From positions 1,092-8,121 of the forward strand of contig DFYA01000072.1 in the NCBI GenBank assembly GCA_002382525.1: a stretch of 7,030 nucleotides of DNA, given 5' to 3'. The stretch comes from Opitutaceae bacterium UBA4094. Its GTDB lineage: Bacteria; Verrucomicrobiota; Verrucomicrobiia; Opitutales; Opitutaceae. Positions within the stretch are counted from its first letter, which is position 1. Each line of letters opens with the position of its first letter. The position numbers were made by a program, and so were the translations under genes. Positions 5,653-7,030 of this stretch are shown here, piece after piece. The notes beneath the pieces are model-generated. The model was given only the letters and a program-made list of their open reading frames with translations, did not search any database and was not told the origin of the DNA.

Positions 5653-6600
5653 ATGGCATTCCCCATTTCCCGACAAAAGGCTTTGCGCGAATGGAAGCTC
5701 TACTTCCTGATCATTCCCTCGCTGTTGCTCGTTTGCACCTTCTCCTATTTCCCGGCTGCGAGTGCCATTTATCACAGCTTTTTCGATTGGTCAGGCGGTG
5801 AGACCAAGCAACTGATCGGATTCGATAATTTTAAGCGCGCCTTTGGAGACAACGTCCTGTGGGGCTCCTTCAAGACGGTTTCTATTTTGATCGTTTTCAA
5901 TCTGTTCAAGATGATCCCGTCGATCGCGATGGCGGTCATGATCCACCGGGTGAAGAGCGACCGCTGGCAGTATTTTTACCGCGTGATGCTTGTCGTTCCG
6001 ATGATCGTGCCGAGCCTCGTCACGCTGTTCATTTGGAAGTTTTTCTTCGATCCCAACATGGGGGTCCTAAACAACATCCTCGACTTCACCGGCATGAAGT
6101 CGGTGCTGGTGTCGTTGGATCAGGTATTCGGTTGGGGGCTGTTTTTTGCCGATGCGCCGATTGGCTGGCTCTCGCAACCCGGATTGATTCTCCCGTCGCT
6201 CTTCATCTGGGGTTTCCCGTGGATTGGCGCGGTCGGCGTGCTGATCTACTTGGCGGGCCTCCAATCCATCGGCCAGGAGATCTACGAAGCCGCTGAACTG
6301 GACGGCGTGGGCCCCTTCAAAAAGTTCCTCTACATCGAACTGCCGCTGATCCTCACGCAGGTGCGCCTGTCGTTGGTGCTGCTGGTGATCGGCACGCTGC
6401 AGGGCTACGGACTCCAACTGCTTCTTCTCGGCGAGTCCGGCGGCGCCGGCGGACGAGGCATGGTTCCCGGCCTCTGGATGTATAACAAGGCCTTCGTTGC
6501 TGGTGAATTCGGCTACGCGTGCGCCGTGGGCATGATCCTCTTCGTGTTCATTTTGGCGCTGACTTACGTGAACAACAAATACGTGCGGGTGGAGAAATAA
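5653..6600 (+). CDS. Carbohydrate ABC transporter permease, MalF/UgpA-like
   Basis: This 315-residue inner-membrane subunit should form half of the channel of a binding-protein-dependent sugar importer. Six membrane segments are visible at about residues 17-41, 73-98, 109-131, 178-204, 233-255 and 283-307. The EAA loop that docks on the ATPase is EAAELDGVGPFKKFLYIELP, residues 212-231, with the usual Gly218 and Pro231. NFKRAFGDN before the second helix and FYRVMLVVPMIVPSLV in the third are typical of the MalF/UgpA/LacF type. The loop between helices 3 and 4 (about 132-177) is fairly long. ATG 5653 gives a short cytoplasmic N-terminus before helix 1; no ribosome-binding site supports it. The partner permease follows after 2 bp. 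The transported sugar cannot be read from the sequence, and neither binding protein nor ATPase lies in the window. Codons shift towards C-ending forms, unlike the genes to the left. Confidence 0.93.
   Translation: MAFPISRQKALREWKLYFLIIPSLLLVCTFSYFPAASAIYHSFFDWSGGETKQLIGFDNFKRAFGDNVLWGSFKTVSILIVFNLFKMIPSIAMAVMIHRVKSDRWQYFYRVMLVVPMIVPSLVTLFIWKFFFDPNMGVLNNILDFTGMKSVLVSLDQVFGWGLFFADAPIGWLSQPGLILPSLFIWGFPWIGAVGVLIYLAGLQSIGQEIYEAAELDGVGPFKKFLYIELPLILTQVRLSLVLLVIGTLQGYGLQLLLLGESGGAGGRGMVPGLWMYNKAFVAGEFGYACAVGMILFVFILALTYVNNKYVRVEK
6591..6594 (+). promoter_or_regulatory. Ribosome-binding site for the second permease
   Basis: GGAG lies 8 bp before ATG 6603, inside the last codons of the first permease. 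It is the clearest Shine-Dalgarno in the window and points to translational coupling of the two subunits. Confidence 0.6.
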
Positions 6601-6602
6601 AC

Positions 6603-7030
6603 ATGAGCACACCCACCAAAGACTTCGTCGGTTCCCACAAGCAGAAGGACTGGCCCAAGCACATCGTCATTCTGTTCTTTATCATCATCGAGCTGTTCCC
6701 GCTCTACATGATGTTCCAAGTCTCGTTTAAGGACAACGCGAGCTTCCTGCGCAACCCGTGGGCGCCGTCCCCGCCGTTCAGCGTGGTCGAGACACGCGTT
6801 GCCGCCGACGGCACCGAAACCGCGAAAATCCGCGTCGCCGACTGGAGCGAGGCGTTCGGCTCCGCCAGGCCCTCCGACTCCTCCGTGAAGACCGCCGAGA
6901 AGTCCTTCGATCTCTCGGTTTACAAGGTCCACAACTGGAACTTCGGCCTGAAGCTCATCGGCCCCTACATCGCCAACACCGTGTTCGTCGCCGTGACCGG
7001 CACGTTCTTCACGCTCACGCTGGCGATCCT
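6603..7030 (+). CDS. Carbohydrate ABC transporter permease, MalG-like, 5' portion (cut by the window edge)
   Basis: The first 142 codons of a second permease subunit are present and remain open at the right edge. It starts 2 bp after the MalF-like gene with a good ribosome-binding site, the classic pairing of sugar importer permeases. Helix 1 is at about residues 20-41 (IVILFFIIIELFPLYMMFQV), followed by SFKDNASFLRNPWAPSPPF (41-59), typical of MalG-type subunits. Helix 2 begins near 120 (GPYIANTVFVAVTG). Between them, residues about 60-117 form a long hydrophilic extracytoplasmic loop (VETRVAADGTETAKIRVADW and on), where many relatives have only a short stretch with one W-x-N/W motif; E. coli MalG also has an enlarged loop here, though shorter by my estimate. 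The EAA motif lies beyond the window. Codons are heavily C-ending (12 TTC against 2 TTT), which suggests strong expression. Family call secure, substrate unknown. Confidence 0.88.
   Translation, partial: MSTPTKDFVGSHKQKDWPKHIVILFFIIIELFPLYMMFQVSFKDNASFLRNPWAPSPPFSVVETRVAADGTETAKIRVADWSEAFGSARPSDSSVKTAEKSFDLSVYKVHNWNFGLKLIGPYIANTVFVAVTGTFFTLTLAI

Noticed and set aside
1..7030. Mobile element, CRISPR array, tRNA or defence system
   Set aside because: I found no transposase, integrase, direct-repeat array, tRNA-like cloverleaf or nuclease gene on either strand; every sizeable coding frame belongs to an ordinary family.

Overview
This is a GC-rich bacterial window, gene-dense and mostly transcribed left to right. 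The codon style (GCG, GTG and TTG throughout the first 5.5 kb), the scarcity of Shine-Dalgarno sequences and the look of the sugar permeases suggest a Verrucomicrobiota / Opitutaceae-like organism. That placement is inference from general appearance; no rRNA or other taxonomic marker is present.

Layout. (1) 1-1056: the 3' part of murJ, the lipid II flippase, cut by the left edge. (2) 1064-2035: a transporter of the SLC10A7/YfeH type (bile acid:sodium symporter superfamily), 7 bp behind murJ. (3) 2078-2692: a TetR/AcrR regulator that resembles NemR, with a cysteine cluster in its ligand domain. (4) 2782-3843: an Old Yellow Enzyme flavoprotein of the NemA class. (5) 3864-4448, minus strand: a short pseudouridine synthase of the RluE type, convergent with the flavoprotein across 20 bp. 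(6) 4524-5522: a zinc-independent quinone-oxidoreductase-like MDR enzyme, divergent from rluE, with an AT-rich inverted repeat just before its start. (7) 5523-5652: a 130-bp non-coding stretch with two short inverted repeats. (8) 5653-6600 and 6603-7030 (cut by the right edge): two ABC sugar-transporter permeases, MalF-like and MalG-like, separated by 2 bp.

How they may work together. murJ and the symporter gene are probably co-transcribed. The regulator and the flavoprotein have the same order as nemR-nemA of E. coli, an electrophile- and bleach-responsive detoxification pair. The MDR reductase nearby could act on similar substrates (quinones, enones), but rluE interrupts the series and no shared regulation is shown. 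The two permeases would form the membrane channel of a carbohydrate importer; its binding protein and ATPase are not in the window. I see no mobile element, CRISPR array, tRNA or rRNA, and no clearly new multi-gene system. The best leads are the candidate redox switch and its flavoprotein, the operator-like repeat before the MDR gene, and the long extracytoplasmic insert in the MalG-like permease.
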